DNA of 64,000 nucleotides from Karalla daura (Eukaryota; Chordata; Actinopteri; Chaetodontiformes; Leiognathidae), in the NCBI GenBank assembly GCA_029224185.1, contig CM055198.1:23672116-23736115 (forward strand), in the 5' to 3' direction. The translations under genes and the position numbers were made by a program. Positions 62,935 to 64,000 of the stretch are shown here, piece after piece. How positions within the stretch are numbered: position 1 is the first letter of the stretch; each line of letters opens with the position of its first letter. The notes beneath the pieces were generated by a model. It was not told the DNA's origin. It ran no database searches and worked only from the letters and a program-made list of their open reading frames with translations.

Positions 62935-63549
62935 GACGCTTTCTTAGCCAAGCAGAGTATGATAGGTTCCACTCTTGTCTAAAATTGCATTATTTCACCA
63001 CTACATCCACACCTGTGTTATTCAGAGAGGACATAGTGTGTTATCTGCTGAGCTGCGAGAGGGCCAGACTGACTGTGCACCCGTCTCCAGTCATCATGCC
63101 AAGCCAAGCAACGACAGCCTCGAAAGCTGTGGCCTCTCCTAAAACTCCTGGTGTGAGAGTGTGAGTGTGGAAACAGAAATGGAGAGAGAAATCAGGTATA
63201 TGTGACAAAGAATTAGAGACGTACAGACGTATTAGACCTGCAGGAAGACCTGAATAGATACAGTGTATTTTCTTTTGGTTTTCTTTAGGACAAACACATT
63301 TCAAATTCTGACCCAAATACAAAGATATCCACCAAACTGGACAAACACTAACTGAATCAAGCAAGTGGACCACAGCAGATGACATATAAAAAAGCAGCAT
63401 GTGTTAAAGTCTGGGTGGAAGTATGAATGATTTAGGAGAGGGTGTCTCATTCATAAATTCATGAGGTCCAGAAATGTGCTGTGTGCATTTCAAAAAGAGT
63501 CTATCTTCTTACTGTGTTTTCTCTCTGGGTCATAGATATATAACACACT

Positions 63550-63550
<1 letters not shown>
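62935..63550. other. Non-coding interval, no gene seen
   Basis: No recognisable gene or repeat. Confidence 0.4.
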
Positions 63551-63555
<5 letters not shown>

Positions 63556-63588
<33 letters not shown>

Positions 63589-63594
63589 GTGTGT
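63556..63594. repeat. (GT)n microsatellite
   Basis: About 19 GT units with one GC interruption. Confidence 0.95.
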
Positions 63595-63599
63595 CCACA

Positions 63600-64000
63600 C
63601 AAACACTAGCTCCTTTTATCTTTTCCCTCACACGCAGTGAATCGGAGCAGTGACAGGAGCAGTCTTAATTGGTGTATATCCCTGGTGGAGCCTCAGCTTG
63701 CAGCTCTCTAGAGCGTAACCAGCAGACAGCATCACAAATACCCGCCACTGATGATTCATGAGCCACAAATGTGTCTGAATATGACAATTACTTTTCATCT
63801 TGCCATAATTTGTCTTTTTCATTCAGTGAAGCCTGACACCTTCTCACAGACTGTTTTCACAGTTTTCCTTCTGTATTTTGCCCGTCTCACCTCCATCTCT
63901 TCCCACTCCTCCTCTCATCTCTCAAACTGTCTTCTTTTCGTTATTGATCAGTATGAAGCTCCTGACTCTGAATTTCTTGTTTTTTTGCAGAGTTGTTATT
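63600..64000. other. Window end, non-coding
   Basis: No gene is identified. The last bases carry a pyrimidine-rich run ending in TTTTTTGCAG at about 63981-63990, a good 3' splice-site form on the plus strand, but only 10 bases follow, so an exon cannot be judged. Confidence 0.3.

Overview
This is vertebrate nuclear DNA, most probably from a teleost fish. The recognisable genes are vertebrate orthologues with short spliced introns. The rest is mid-GC non-coding DNA full of very long CA/GT and GA/CT microsatellites and decayed fish-type tRNA-derived SINEs. There are no bacterial operons, phage genes or CRISPR arrays. Almost all ATG-to-stop frames in the window are chance frames or repeat translations (TH, CV or PN repeats).

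Layout. (1) 0.4-3.9 kb, minus strand: a complete six-exon aipl1 gene, a photoreceptor co-chaperone, with its poly(A) signal and possible CRX/OTX sites just upstream. (2) 4-33 kb: a long gene-poor interval. Its most important element is a mir-22 hairpin on the minus strand at about 21.1 kb; both mature arms and an extended lower stem are readable. (3) 33.8-34.15 kb: a CpG-rich island with a perfect CRE, three CCAAT boxes and an NRF1-like site. It looks like a housekeeping or stress-type promoter. It lies about 13 kb upstream of mir-22, so it may drive the mir-22 host transcript; a well-bounded candidate minus-strand exon at 32.36-32.45 kb fits this idea but does not prove it. (4) 34.3-48 kb: SINE remnants and non-coding DNA, with two phase-compatible plus-strand exon candidates near 46.3 and 47.4 kb. 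(5) 48.8-49.4 kb: a decayed tRNA-Glu copy followed by an intact tRNA-Glu(UUC). (6) 56.67-58.52 kb, minus strand: the last two coding exons of abhd15, an alpha/beta-hydrolase-fold protein; the 5' coding exon or exons were not found in the window. (7) 60.16-60.62 kb: a roughly 455-bp degenerate interstitial telomere-like array (TCAGGG/TTAGGG).

The human counterparts of aipl1, mir-22 and abhd15 all lie on chromosome 17, so this looks like one conserved ancestral linkage block. The genes do not form an obvious functional pathway. I found no convincing undescribed biological system. The points most worth a second look are the mir-22/CpG-island pairing, the telomere-like array, the four TG...CA inverted microsatellite pairs with similar spacing, and the unassigned exon candidates.
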